A DNA stretch of 64,000 bases, from positions 40,265,715 to 40,329,714 of the forward strand of contig CM031879.1 of assembly GCA_018697195.1 (NCBI GenBank). Reading direction: 5' to 3'. Source of the DNA: Certhia americana. Taxonomy: Eukaryota; Chordata; Aves; Passeriformes; Certhiidae. Positions 25,701 through 38,800 of the stretch are shown piece after piece. Under the pieces are notes generated by a model. That model saw only the letters and a list, made by a program, of their open reading frames with translations, was not told the DNA's origin and did not search any database. Positions within the stretch are counted from its first letter, which is position 1; each line of letters begins with the position of its first letter. Both the position numbers and the translations under genes were made by a program.

Positions 25701-28700
25701 TTGGCTTACCCACAGCAGCCTTCTGGAGGTACTGAGCCAGGATGTGGTATCATACCCTTTTTGACCAAATTCTCTTGGGTAGCTTTTGCTCCCTTACTAG
25801 GCAATAAAAGCCATAGCTAAATAAGAAAAAAACCTAAACCTACCCAATAATTATTTATCAAAAAAAAATTGTCTATTTAAAGGGAAAACCTATATTTTGT
25901 ATTTTCTTTAGGTAATCTCAGAAGATTACTCTTTATGAAAATTTCCCCCAAGCAAAGAAAACAGCAGACAGCAGAAGCCTGTCTGAAAAGTTTGGTTTTG
26001 ATATAAAAATATAATCTTAAAAATAGAAACATAAACAGAAACTGTGACAGATGATGCAGACTATGTTCTGTAATGCCATGTTTTGGTAGGTGAGCGACAG
26101 GTTCACATATACTCTTTGGAATTTGAAAAAGGCAAGTGTGCCTCCAGCTCAGAGCAAGCAATTATTTGGGAAGATAAGCTGTCAGTGACTTCACTGTGCT
26201 TTTTCCTCAGGCCTGATCTTCTTTAGCACATAATAAACTTGATAATTCTTTCCTAAATTCTTGTTTGGAACAAACTTGTCAGTTCTCCCTCTGTGACGGA
26301 CCTCAGGAAGTGCTTTGGTCCAGTAACGATTTCTCAAAGATTTTCAGGACAAAGTCTGAGTCTCTCTGTTCTGTCCTAACTTTAACACTGCCCTGGCAGG
26401 TTCAGCTAACTCTCCTCACCTTTACTCCAAACTTCAGTGTATGGAATGTGAACCATGACCACGCCACCATCCTGTCGGGCTCTTTAACAATCTCAGTTTG
26501 CTGCTTTCAACAGCACAATCACAACAAAATAATACAGCTTTCAGCTGGATATTTCCTTGGTATGCATACTCACAATACTCTGCAGATATACAGCTTGTGA
26601 CTTCTAATTGATCTGCAGTCAATGTGAACCTTACCCAGCAGCTTGGCCTGGGCTTCAGGGAATGCTCCCAGGGGACATTGTCACTGGCAGAGTAGATGAA
26701 GCTACAGTCCAGCAATATGTGCTTTCAGTGAAAACTACTGCTTAAAAGTCTGGGTACTGCTTCATGGGCAGCTTCAGAGTTCCAATTGATATGTGTTGAG
26801 GCTAAATGAAGGCATGAGACAATTTTATTCAATGAAAAACACCATGTAAGCTAAGTGGATAGATACACTTAATACTTCCTTCCCAGTCATTAATGAAATG
26901 GATTTGGGCCAGACTGTACTTTCTCTTTTTCTCTCATTTTCTCTGATGTGGCATTTAATCACATTTAAAAACTTCTAGGGATATCTACTTTTTAGATTTA
27001 GCTCAATGTGTATGTGAATACTCCATGAGAGTTCTGAGTTTTCACAAGATTATGAGGGAATTATTTCCATCTGGCATCCTCAAAATAAAAGCAAACATAC
27101 TTTAACAGGAAGTACATTTTGTTTTTGAAATGCAGAATTACTCAAGCAATGACTGAAATGCTGCATACTTCATAGGCTGTGTTCATATCACATGGCACTT
27201 CTGTATGTTTCAATGCTGTTTCATGTAGTGAAAGATGATGTCAGTTTTGATTAGTGTGATGTGGTGATTTTTTTTTAAGTATTCAGGTAAGACCCTGAAA
27301 AATACACTCTTTTCTGATGAAAATGATCTGATTGAGCTTGTTAGCAGGCAATGCCTGAATAAAAAGAAAAAGCTTCTATTTGAGGTCGAGTTATTTTTAG
27401 TCTGCCTTCCCTCAAATCTAAGTTTATGCAGTTTCATTCACGCAAGAGTTTTTATAGATTTTTCTGAGGGGGGATGGAAAAAGGAGGGTGGGAACAGTGT
27501 AGTAGTAACTCCCTAGTTATTTGCAGGCTTTCTGACTAAGATATTTATACTCTCTATATGTAGTGCACATTTTGGATTCAAATAATAATTTTATTCATTT
27601 AAAAATGATCTGAGTATGAAAATTGGCAAAATTTTGGTTTTATAAATAAAAATACTTTTATTGTGTTGACATACCCAATCCTTGAGTTGAGCAAGGGAGA
27701 AAAGAGTTAACAAGCTAAATATATCTTAGTGGCTACTGTTGGATGTTCCTCACAGTATCTCAGAAATATTCCATATGGAAGGAAGCAGATTTGCTAAGGT
27801 TCCTCATGAGGGAATCAAAAAATAAGAGGATGAAAAAAGACAGAGAATCTTCTGTTATAATTAGAAGCATTTGGTCCCTCAGTTTTGACAAGTTTGCTAA
27901 GAGAAGTAAGTTTTCTAGGAAGGGATGGTAGAGAGGAAAGAGAGATGACAGAAATCCTATCAGTCTGAGATACTAGAATCAGAAAAATAAAAAATGTGAA
28001 AGCAGTCCTTGGCACTAAGATTTTTGAAGAATAAATACTATTGTATGTGTTTGAGGTCTTTGGCATGTTTTAATTTTTTTTTTTTTTTAATTTATTTTTT
28101 AGTATTTCTCCAATGAAATTATATAGATTTAACTTGTGTGGAGTTTGTAAATAGCAAAGTAATTCTATATATAAACAGTCTCCTACAGACAATTGTTATT
28201 ATTGCATTAATGCCATATCTTAATTAAATTTGAATTCCATTGTAAAAGAGTTTGGTTTAATTTTGAACAGAAGGCTATATGCTATGATCTCAGTTAATGG
28301 CTCTGGGCACTCCTCTTTCACCTGGCCTGTCATGGTTCTTTACCTTTTTCCTCTCTGACCTGTTTCTGTCACATACCTCTTGCAATCCATAGAAATATTG
28401 CAGAATCCTACACTCAGACTTTATATTTGAATCCCCCTAGGCTGAAGCTGCATGCCTGCAAGCATCTGAGTTGATCTTGCAGCCTGCCAGAGCAGGTGGA
28501 AGTCAGTTCCTGCCTCACCAGGTCCTCCACCTCATTCCCAGCTCCTCACACCCAGTCCTGCCTGGGAAGGGCCCTTGTGCTGCGTCCTCCTCCCACCCTT
28601 GCACTTACCGACCCAGGTGCTCCTTTATGAAAGGAGGCAAAGCTTTCTGGGGGCTAGAAAGGCTTAAGTGGGAGCACATAATAGAGATAATAATAATAGA

Positions 28701-29367
28701 GAACATGGTGTTTTGAACAGTTTGATGGGGATGAACAAAGGAGGAGAGAGCAAGGGGAGATCTGACACATGTGGGATGTGTATGATTAAGGGCAGTAGGA
28801 GAACAGAATGAGGGTTGAGCAGACCAACACTGAGGAGAGGACAGAGGATGGTCATGCAGGGCCACCAGAAACTCTCTGACACTGTTCTGGTATTGTTTGT
28901 GGAAGGAGTAATTCTGGGAGCTTGGGGAAAACTGTGATGCTGCCAGGAGTCCCCACGAGCTGAGAGCTGCACTGATTCTCTTCTACCCTTGCTGTGCAAA
29001 GTTTTCATTTGCTCCCTGCTTTCACTGAGATAAGGGAAAGCCTGAACATTAGCTGAATGGATATATCTTTCTGTTTGAAGTCTGCTAACTGCTAAGCTGC
29101 CCTGAAATGTACTTTTGATCCTGTAAGCTTAGTGAAGGCAGAAGATAGGGAGGATTATAGAAAGATCTTGATTTTCTCTTGATACTTGGGTGTTACCTCA
29201 CTAAGTAGATTGCCAATTTGTAGATTCCCTGGTCTACAGCCTATCTCACCCATAAATGTACTGCTAGTTTGGAGCCTCAGTGCTTGTTGTGACTTCTAGA
29301 AATAGGTGATCATTACATACTTTTTCTTCCAATCAAAACCCAACTTTTTTCCTGAGAAGTTTCAAAC
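16761..29367. other. Intergenic, nothing recognised
   Basis: About 12.6 kb without a supportable gene. It holds A/T runs (for example T-rich 28070-28100), a purine-rich stretch at 19684-19745 and a locally GC-richer patch at about 28440-28620. Several 60 to 115-codon open frames occur on both strands, often overlapping each other in antisense. None shows a domain, splice signals that chain, or codon bias I can defend. Confidence 0.6.
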
Positions 29368-29440
29368 TTTAAGTGACAAATTATTTACATGGTTATATAT
29401 ACATTTAAGTGACCAATTTTTTACATGGTTATATATACAT
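29368..29440 (+). repeat. Two-copy tandem duplication, 36-bp period
   Basis: The unit beginning AAGTGACAAATTATTTACAT at 29371 is repeated at 29407 with only a few substitutions. Both copies end in ATGGTTATATATACAT. It is a simple local duplication in AT-rich DNA. Confidence 0.9.
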
Positions 29441-32400
29441 TAAAATATGAATAGACAGAGCACCTCCAAATCTCTAACCTGGGCTTTATGTCAGGGTCTG
29501 CTTTTCAGAAGTTGTGGAGAAGAAAGCTACCTAAGGGCTTTGATGGTTGTTTTTGATGCTCAGTAGCTAAGAGAAATTTAGAGTATCTAAAGAATGGATC
29601 TTGTGATCAAGTTTGGTAGTTAATTTCTGGCAAACCCCTTTTAACCCAGATATTATAATTTCTGGTGTATCTGCAGATAAACCATATCTATAAATGTGCT
29701 CCTATTTCACTTCAGTACAAAATAAAATAGGATAATTACATCTTTTGTGAAATAATATTGCTCCTGAAAATTTTGATAGTAGGAAGTTAATTTTTTTTCA
29801 AAATATACTGACATTATTAAAGGCCAAAATATAATTCTGCTACTTTTTTTTATTTTTTTTTTTTTCAGTTAGGTTGAAAAGTTTGTTACATAAAACAGTT
29901 ATATTTTTGGTAAAAATTTTATTCGCAATATAATCACAGTGTTTTGCCTGCATAACTAGAGAAATAAAATTGTCAACAAGACAAAACTACCAACAAGACA
30001 CTTTTCTTGCTCAGAAATATTCAGGTATGACACCTGACTAAGATTTTTGCTGAAAAATCTTTGGCTTCTTTCCTTCTTTCTAGTGTCATGTTTCAGGCAG
30101 TCCTTCTGCCTTTGTCCTCTCAGAAACCCACAGATGGTGTTGATACTGCCAATCTTACTCTGGATCCTAGATGAGATTTGGAAAAAATCTCATGATGAAG
30201 TACTTGAACAGTAACTCTTTTCATTTGCATCTTACTTTATTCTGGGTTTGTTGTGCAGACATGATGGAATACCAAACTAAATGGAGACTTATGAAAATCC
30301 TCATTGAGTGTTAGTATCTAACATCTCAGTACTCTGGAATTTCCTTCCAAATTAGTTGTTGTTTTAATATTCAAAAGACATTAATTGTTCTTTTGTTGAG
30401 CCTGATGACGTGTGGCTGGGAAAGTCACTGGCTGAATGAGTTGTTCCTTTTGCTTCAAGAACTTGAGTCAAATTGCAGCTGTTTGCCCCTTCTGCAAAAT
30501 AGGACATTGTAAATAAACATAGAAATACTATTCTGAATCTTGGCAAGATAGTAAAACTGATCAGGATATTAACTTTGGTAAGAGGTCTTCCATGGTGGTT
30601 GTCTTAGAGTGTTTTTAATAAAAAACCCGACTTTAAATGAAGTCTATCTTTGAATATTGGTAACTCCAGTATTTTCTAATGAGGAGGAAGAACATTCATT
30701 AGTATATGAAATATATGGAATTGCTGGTATAAAAAAGATAATTTTCTAGTGATTATTCTATGGAAAATTTGCATCTCATATGCTACATATTTTCTCTTTT
30801 TTTCTTCATTGGGGTCACTCAGCCCAGGTAATTTTCTTGACAGCCCAGGTCTTTCTTGACATGTGAAATCAATAAGTATTTTTACTTAGCTCTTCCTTTT
30901 TCTTCCACATCACCTATCATAGTATTTTTTTACAATTGTGGGTTTGTGGCTTGTAGTTTTGTTTTGGTTTTTTTTCCACTGTCCAGTAATTAATAAGGAG
31001 TGGAAACCAAGTTTCACAGAGATTAAACTCATTGAAAGCATTGCATATGAGTAGTTTTGAAGTGAGGCAGAACATAGATTTTTGCTGTAAGGACATAGAG
31101 TTAAACTTTTCTATGTTTTTTACACTGTCATGGGCCAGAAAGGAATGCTTTCTCCTTGGGAAAATAGAGGCAGTAACTGCAAAAAACTATAGAGTGTCCG
31201 GGCTCAGGTTTCTTATTCAATCTCTTGTCATACACATAGCACAACACTTTACCACAATGCAATGTAAATTCACTCTTTGCAAAGGTTGAAAGCTCTTTCT
31301 CTTCTCAGTCTCCCTAGTTAATACACAAAATTATTTTAGGTCTTGGTGCCTATGAAAAACCAAAAAAGCAATCCTCACAGAAATCTTATCTGAGTGTAAG
31401 GCAGATTGTGCATTGGGTCTGAGTCTAACAGCTATTTGTCTGAAGGGTGAAGTGAAAACATTTATGTAGTGCTTTGCATTATGACAAATTTTCTATTAAA
31501 CAGAAGGAATGTAATCACTGAGTGTATTCATTACCCTGACTTTAATGAAGAAGACAGGGACACACAGTATGAGGTAGAGAGCAACAGGTCCTAAATATCA
31601 ACTCAGTGTGAGTATCATACCCTTCTAAAAGTATGCTAAATGCTGGCAAGCTTTGGACCAGACAATCTCCATGCAGCCCTTCCAACCTACATTCTCTTCC
31701 TGTAGTTTTGGTCAGATACTGTGATTTAAGCATAGACAAATAAATGTGTACCTGTTGATTCTTCCGCTTTGGGGACTGAACTTTTATGGGTCTTTTACTA
31801 GACTCTTTTATGGGTCTACTACTGGCTCTGGGGGTTTTTATGCATGATAACATATGCCTGAGAAGAAATATTTTCACTTGCTTCCCTGCTAACCTTTGAG
31901 CTTTCTTAATGTGCTATAGGAAAAAAATTGAGAGAAAAACAATTCACATCCCCAAGAGCTCCCAGTATTTCTGCTAACAATAGAGAACTTGTCCTTTCAC
32001 CCTCCCCTAAAACCCATCACATGAGACAGTCAGCCCTGCCTTTGCTTGCCTTCAGTTGAGACCAGTCTGCTGTGTCCAGCCATTGGAAGCTGCTGGCATA
32101 TGCACAAGAATGTTTCATGGGACTGTGCATGTTCAGATGAAATATGTACACTCCAGTGTGTTCTGCTGCACTCATGTATCTCTCCTGCTCAGTCAGGAGG
32201 AGATGAGCAGCTTCCCACATAATCTGTTCTGCAACGGCAGGAAGTCCATTTGGGGAGCTATATTCCTGGAAATACAGTGAAAAATAAGGAAGTCAGAAAG
32301 TTATGTTCTGTATCAGACTACAATACTAAGCAACAGTCTCATTAATGGTGCTTTCTTCCAAACGCTGTTCACTTGCCTCCAGAACAGTCTGTATTAATGA

Positions 32401-32751
32401 CTTCTTCTACTTGCTAGTTATTTACATAATGTATTGTTCTTATGTCACTGCAAGCAGCTAGATAGCTGCTCCTTGCTAGGTGAGATAAAAAAGCAACAAA
32501 TAGACCAAGCTGCAAATGAATTCAGAGAAATTGATTGTTGCTAGGAAGGACAAAGTATTCCTCCCATAATGTCCTCACCATGCACAAGGTCAAATATGTC
32601 ACCCCTGGGGATGCCTTTACAAGAGACCCTCACCAATAGGTGAAAGGGATGAGCAAAGGTATTCTGTGCTTCCCTGGATTTCATAATTTGATGTGCTTAT
32701 TTGTTTCTCAAGCTTTCCTGGCAAAAATGGGTGAATTTATGGGGACAAAAT
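29441..32751. other. Intergenic, nothing recognised
   Basis: AT-rich sequence without a supportable exon. Near 30824-30861 a short unit (CAGCCCAGGT...TTCTTGAC) is repeated with slippage. Confidence 0.6.
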
Positions 32752-32773
32752 AAAAAAAAAAAAAAAAAAAAAA
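32752..32773 (+). repeat. Poly-A tract (22 A)
   Basis: An uninterrupted A run just after GGGGACAAAAT. The sequence before it does not look like a spliced gene copy or a known retrotransposon tail, so I treat it as a simple homopolymer. Confidence 0.9.
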
Positions 32774-35767
32774 GGGGAGAATATCAAGATTCTTGAGGAG
32801 AAGTCATAGGAGTGAAGAAATTACAGACCTGCTCAGTGCCTGTGGTAGGTAGCACTTTTCCATAGTCTCCATAGGTGGACAAGCAGAGTGTCTAAATCTC
32901 ATGATCAGCAGTGAAGGTCTTTGTACAGCTAGAGAGGTCACCAGGCTGTCTGCCAAGTCTGGTGTTGCCACACTGCTCCCACCCATGTTTTGAATCAATG
33001 TCAGGTTCCTGATGGTGGATAAGCAAATAAAAATCAGTGTGAAATGTTAAATCCCTCCCCTGAACATAAGTTTTTTCCCAGAGAAAAGGAGACCATTCAT
33101 ATACGTTCATTCAAATTCATACAAATACACTTTGGTATGATCTAAATTCTACTCAAAAGGAGCATCTATTGTGCTTTTGTTCTGCGACAAAGAATTGGCT
33201 ACAGATCCAGAAGTTTTATCTGAAAACCAAACCTTATCATATGTATGTCTTAATAGTACAAATCAGCTACAGACAATTCTAATATACTTTAAATAATTTA
33301 GAACTCCAAAGGGTGCTATATTGATGCTACAGCTTGACTGAGTGACTCTTCATCTAAGCAAGAGAAAAACTGAATGCAAAGCCTATGTCCAAAAACATAG
33401 GTTTTACCACAGTTTGTTGCTGAAATGTCAGAGCCAGCTGATCTCATTGCAGTGTGACTCAGAGAGCACTTCATTGTTTTGATTAATCTGTCCAAAAATA
33501 TAAAAGCTGATGACTTAGGATAGCTGTAAAGATTTGAGCCCAGAAGTTCAGAACATTTTGACTTAATTGCACAGGTATTTGGAGACATAATTACTATATA
33601 ACTTATATAATGTGCAGTTACTGAAGGCAAGGAAATAAAATATATCAATATTTTGGAAAAACTCCTGTAATAATCAAATATATTAATATCTTTGGTGAAT
33701 AATAAGGTCCCAGACTAATCTGTGTTTTCCAGCTTTCTACAGCCTGTTGATCTAAAGGATTTTGATACTTTTCTATTTTTGGCATTTTTATTGCAGCAGA
33801 AATGTGGTTGCAATTGTAACTTAACTGCAAAATTAATTCCTATCAAAGCAAAGTTTAAATTAAGGAAAAAACCCCCACCTTACTAATCCAATTTATTAGA
33901 CTTCAAATGTACAGAAGGCTTCTGAAGAGAGAAAGGTAATAGTCTGTTCTCCATGCTTTAGGAAAGCAAGTAATACAATGCAGCAAGAGAGCAATAAATG
34001 AGAAACTAAAGACATTATTTTAAGAATAGAGACTGCTGTTGTTTGAGTAGACCCCGACAGATGATGAGCTCTTTAGCACCGGCAAGTAAAAATTACTAAT
34101 TTCATAACTGTTGAGGATAACTCTGACTCTGTGCTAGATAGAGGATGGGTTATTCTTCTAGACTGTTTTCCTAAAATACTAAAGTAAGAAATTGAGCAGT
34201 TTAAAAGCTTTACAACATAGTAGGAACTTTTGATAGAACATTTCATTTGATATTTCTAGACACATGAGAAAGGAGAATTAGTTATAAGTAGGGGGATGTA
34301 AAGAAGGTGGTATGTCAAAACCTGAAATATCTGTCTTTTATTACTTTGAGGCTTATTAATATTTTTTATCTTTATTATGCTACCTACTTAATATAATGAG
34401 GTTTATCTAGACCCACCTTATCATGCCAAACCTGAGTTAGATCCACATAATATTAAATACATCTTCCAAAAAGTGGTTGATTTTTTTAACTGAAAATGCT
34501 TTAATTTTTTTTTACACTTTCACTTGATGAAATGGTCTAGTTTTTCATTCCAAGAGGTAGGCAGAAAAAGTCAAACAAGATTTGAAGACACACAAAATCA
34601 GAAGTGTATTAAATTTAAGAGAAAAAGATTTCAAACTATTGTGAAGAAGGGGAAAAAAAGAAAAAAAGAAAACTATGCTAGTCCTTGGAATAAACAATGC
34701 AGATACTATGCTTGGTTGAATTCTAAATGTAAAATTTTTGTCGACAGTAATCAATTTCAGACATGGTAAAGTGAATATTCCCAGTAGATGGATAAAATGT
34801 AACTGATGTTATTTTCTAGGGCAAAAACTGAGTCTTTGTTCTCAAGGTTAGTGCAGGAAGCAAAATCTGCACATCAGTGCTTGCAGCAAACAACCCAAGT
34901 ATCTCAAAAGCTTTTCTTGAGCCCAGGGATGTAATTTTTTTTTAAAAAAGCACTTAAAATTCATTTTCATTCCATATCTCTTTCCATCTGCAAAAGCCAG
35001 TAGATTTGGTTATTTTTTGCCCCAGTGATGCTCTGAAATCCAGTCTGTCATTGAGAAACTGTCTGGAATGAGCAAAGTGTGCCTCAGATAATGGGAAACT
35101 AGGCAAAAAGGGAAAGTTTAATCTTCCTGATAATTGTAAATCTAATTTCTAGGGAATAACTTCAAAACTGGAGCTTGTCCTTTAGTGTTTCTGAAGATCT
35201 TGTAGTACAACCAAGCATCAGCTTTTGTGTTGCTATGCTCAGTTTGTTCTCAGGACAGCTGATTTGTCAGCGCGCTCTGTCAGCATGTTTGTGTGTTTAT
35301 TTTTAGTAGCAGACTACAGACTGACAATTAATATTGGCTGTAGTGTGATTTCTTCACATTTTCAGGTGTCCATTATCAGTCCTTTGCTGGATGTTGCCTC
35401 TCTCTCCAGAACTGGCAGAATGCACGATGAGAGGTCCTCAACCCTTGTAGCACTCTGTCACGTACCTCAGCTTCCTTCATCAAAAAAACAGCAGCTTTTA
35501 AAGTGTTTCAAGTTTTCCTTGTTGATTTGGTACTGAAACAGTAAGAAAGGCTTACCTGAGCTGTTCTGCCAGCTTTGCTCTGAAAGCAGTAACCTCAGGC
35601 AGAGGAGCTGTGATAAATGGTGGGAAACTGTAACATACAACCACTAGAGACACCTCTGCAGATAAATTTTTTTCACTAGAACTGTAGCTTTGGCTGATTA
35701 CCAAAGTGCTAAGTATCAAAACATGTTGAAACAGAAAGAACCTCGTAATGAGACTGGAAACAATTCA
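32774..35767. other. Intergenic, nothing recognised
   Basis: AT-rich sequence with short open frames only. None has recognisable coding features. Confidence 0.6.
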
Positions 35768-35817
35768 TGAAGAAACAGTTGCAGTGGAGTTCTGAAGAAA
35801 CAGTTGCAGTGGAGTTC
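35768..35817 (+). repeat. Perfect 25-bp tandem duplication
   Basis: TGAAGAAACAGTTGCAGTGG plus AGTTC at 35768-35792 is repeated without mismatch at 35793-35817. Perfect identity suggests a recent replication slippage or repair event. Confidence 0.95.
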
Positions 35818-38800
35818 AGTTCAGAACTGTGTTTGGTGGCTGTGAAGGCAAGTTGCTGACCTTACTGATAGAGCAGAGAAGTATTTAAGGTCAAAAACGG
35901 TTGCCAACAGAAAAGATATCTTGCAGTCTTCAAAGAAAAAACACTTGCATTCTTTTGCTCCTTCCTCCTCAAACAGATTTTTACATTTCCACAAAAAGTA
36001 ACATCTTATCAAGTAGATGGCATGTTCTGATATTTCTAGTGCTTTATTTAATTGCCAAAATCAAATGATGCTTGCCTCTGTCCTGCAGTTGAACTTTGCC
36101 CTTACTAGAGCACTGTTATCACTTTATAGAACCACACAGAAAAGTTTGAAGTGGAAATTATATTTTCTTTTACATAATGACAGTTAATAATTTTCCGCAT
36201 AGTAAAATTGTTTTCTTATCACTTTCAATTCAGATTAAATGATTATTTGCAATGTAAATTGTCCATTATAAATTGGCAGATTGAATTCAGGAATCCCTGT
36301 GTGAAATTCCAAGTCTTATATGCAAGAGTTTCATATAACTAACTGGCAAATGTGAATTATTAATTTACTATGATCGCCTCTTCTTTTATGCTTATTCTGC
36401 CCTCAAAAAAAGTCATAGAATTCCAGAACCTAGAAGCAATTTTGTCTAAAAAATAAATGACATTCACACCTCTGAAACCTGATCTCTTGAGTGCATAGCT
36501 GCTGTATGACTTATTTATTGGATGATGGCTTTCTAAGTTTTTGTGTTGCTGTCTGTCACTGTTTACAGATCTAGGCAGACTTAGTGGAATTTAAAACATT
36601 ACAGCTTTGGTAAAAGCTACTTAATTTTTTTGCTGATGTACAGTTTCTCAGAGCTATTACATTTTCCTAATCTAAAAAATGTAGAAAAGTCAATGTTTCT
36701 AGTTTATTTTTAAACCACCGTCCTGATATTTAAATATGATATTTACAAAACCATCAGGGAATTTGACAATAATCTCGGACTGCATTCAGTCATACTGACT
36801 TCTTGCCTTGTTGCTTACCTTTACATTTTCTTTAGAAATGGTGCTTTTATTTTTCTGCTTTCATTTTTAATATTGGGCACAAGTGATCTGCTCCCCTTCC
36901 CACCCAAGCCCCATCATTGCACACAAGGAGAATATATTCCTCCTGTTACTCAATAGCTAAATCCCTAACGCATTTGTCTGTGAAGGAGGAAAAATGAAAT
37001 TAAGGGCTTCTCAATCCCCTGCTCACCAAGCTGAGTGCATGGCCTCATGCATGGCCATGCTTCTCTCTCCGTTTGAATTTGGGTTGCTGTGCAAAATACA
37101 GTGCAGTACTCCTGAGAACAGGACAGATGGAAGCCAAAGACTGGCACTGCATGGCTTCCCACAGCCTGTGGAGCAGCCCTGCTGTTGCGGTATGAAGAGG
37201 CAGTGGATAGTGTCTGCCCCCAAGGACATATCCCTTTGTGTCTGACTGCTCAGAACATGCAAGCCTGGCCTGGATGGAATGGGTGCATTGCATGTCTTTG
37301 GTCTGGAAACATGTGCTGCTCCTCAGCCTTGGTCAACACCTCAAGGTCTGGTAATGGACACGGAGTTTTGGGTGGAAGAGCACAGAGCTTGAGTTGACAC
37401 AAGGCTGGACAGGCAAGCGCCACAGGTGGTGGAGGGGATACAACAAGATGAAACCCATCAAAACGGCTACAGGCTACAGTCAGTCTGAGTAAGATCAATA
37501 AGAGGGTCACCAGAAGGAAAGGTTAGACTTCAGTCAGTCTGTTCAGGAAGTTTTATCAGCAGGAACCCCATGAGAGAGGACTGCATGAAGAAGCATTTGA
37601 TTAAATTGACTAGCTCTTGCTGCCTTAAATCTGATGGGCAAATATTTTTAGAGGAAAACAGGGTTAACATATTTATTCAGCATAAACTGTTTGTTCTCTG
37701 AGGAAAACTCTAGTGGGAATTTTCGTGCTTGCAGCTGGCACACATACTGCTGTGCAGTGCAGTTTGCAGTCAGACTAGCAGGACTGTTGTTATAGCTGAC
37801 CCCAGAAGTCCCATCTTTTGCTAAACATTTTTAAGTGTTTTCTTCCTAAATACTAACTCAATTGTTTACTGTCTACTTAAAAACTGCTAATGGTAGGGCT
37901 GTTAACTGCAACCAGGATACATGATGCTTTAATTGCAGAGTATGACTCAACAGGAGAGCACTGGGAGTCTGGATGGGAGCTGAAGGAGGGACTGGATAAT
38001 GACAGGACACAAAGGTGTGTATATGCAAGACAGAAAACCTGGGGCTTTGCCGAGTTTCCAGTTATAGTCCAGGTTGAAATACAGAAGACCAGTTATGCAA
38101 CCCAGAGACAGATTTTTGGCTCTCAATGAAATAACGTTGGTGGCCTATATGGAAATATAGATGGATTCATTACCTGAAGCCCCAGGGAATATGGTAGGTG
38201 TGTGCGGTTCTGGCACAGGCAGCCATGAAGCAGGAAGGGCGATGGTGCTGAGCTGCCAATGGCTGGGGAGCACAGCACAGCGTGGGATGCCCAGCGAACC
38301 TTTTGATCAGTGCATGGAACTTGGCAATCCTGAGGCTCACTCTCGCCAAGCGTTGGATTTGTGAAGAGATTCTGTGATATGCAGCCATTCCTTCAGGGTA
38401 TATGATTGAAGTTCACAGCAGTTACCTGATTTGCTAAAAAAATTTGTTAAATTCAAGCACCGCCTCTTCCAGCCTCACCAGCACCCCTCATCCCACACAC
38501 GTGCATTACACTACATTACAGGTACATTAGGATGCCCACTTAAACTTTGCTGTGCAGCACTGATTCTATTTGAAATGCAGTGAGTACCCAATAATAGCAC
38601 TTAATAGCATTCTTCATTCCCACAACTCTTTGCTTGGTCCAAAGGTTACAGCATATAAAATATCATCAAGAAAACACAGCGCTCACTGACTGAGGCAATT
38701 GGATTCCTCTGGAACAATATGAAACAAGACTTGACAACAAACTGCTAAGTGGTACCACCACGTCAATGAGATACTTTCTTCTCAACTTCTGGCAAAGGAG

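Noticed and set aside
32701..32773. Poly-A run considered as the tail of a processed gene copy
   Set aside because: The upstream sequence shows no recognisable coding remnant, and target-site duplications were not apparent.
36409..36450. TCATAGAATTCCAGAACC considered as a CR1 3' end
   Set aside because: Only a short stretch resembles CR1. The sequence that follows does not continue into CR1 blocks.
37023..37510. Cluster of overlapping open frames in a GC-richer patch, possible exon
   Set aside because: Frames exist on both strands with no chainable splice sites, domain or start context. The pattern fits reduced stop density in GC-richer DNA.
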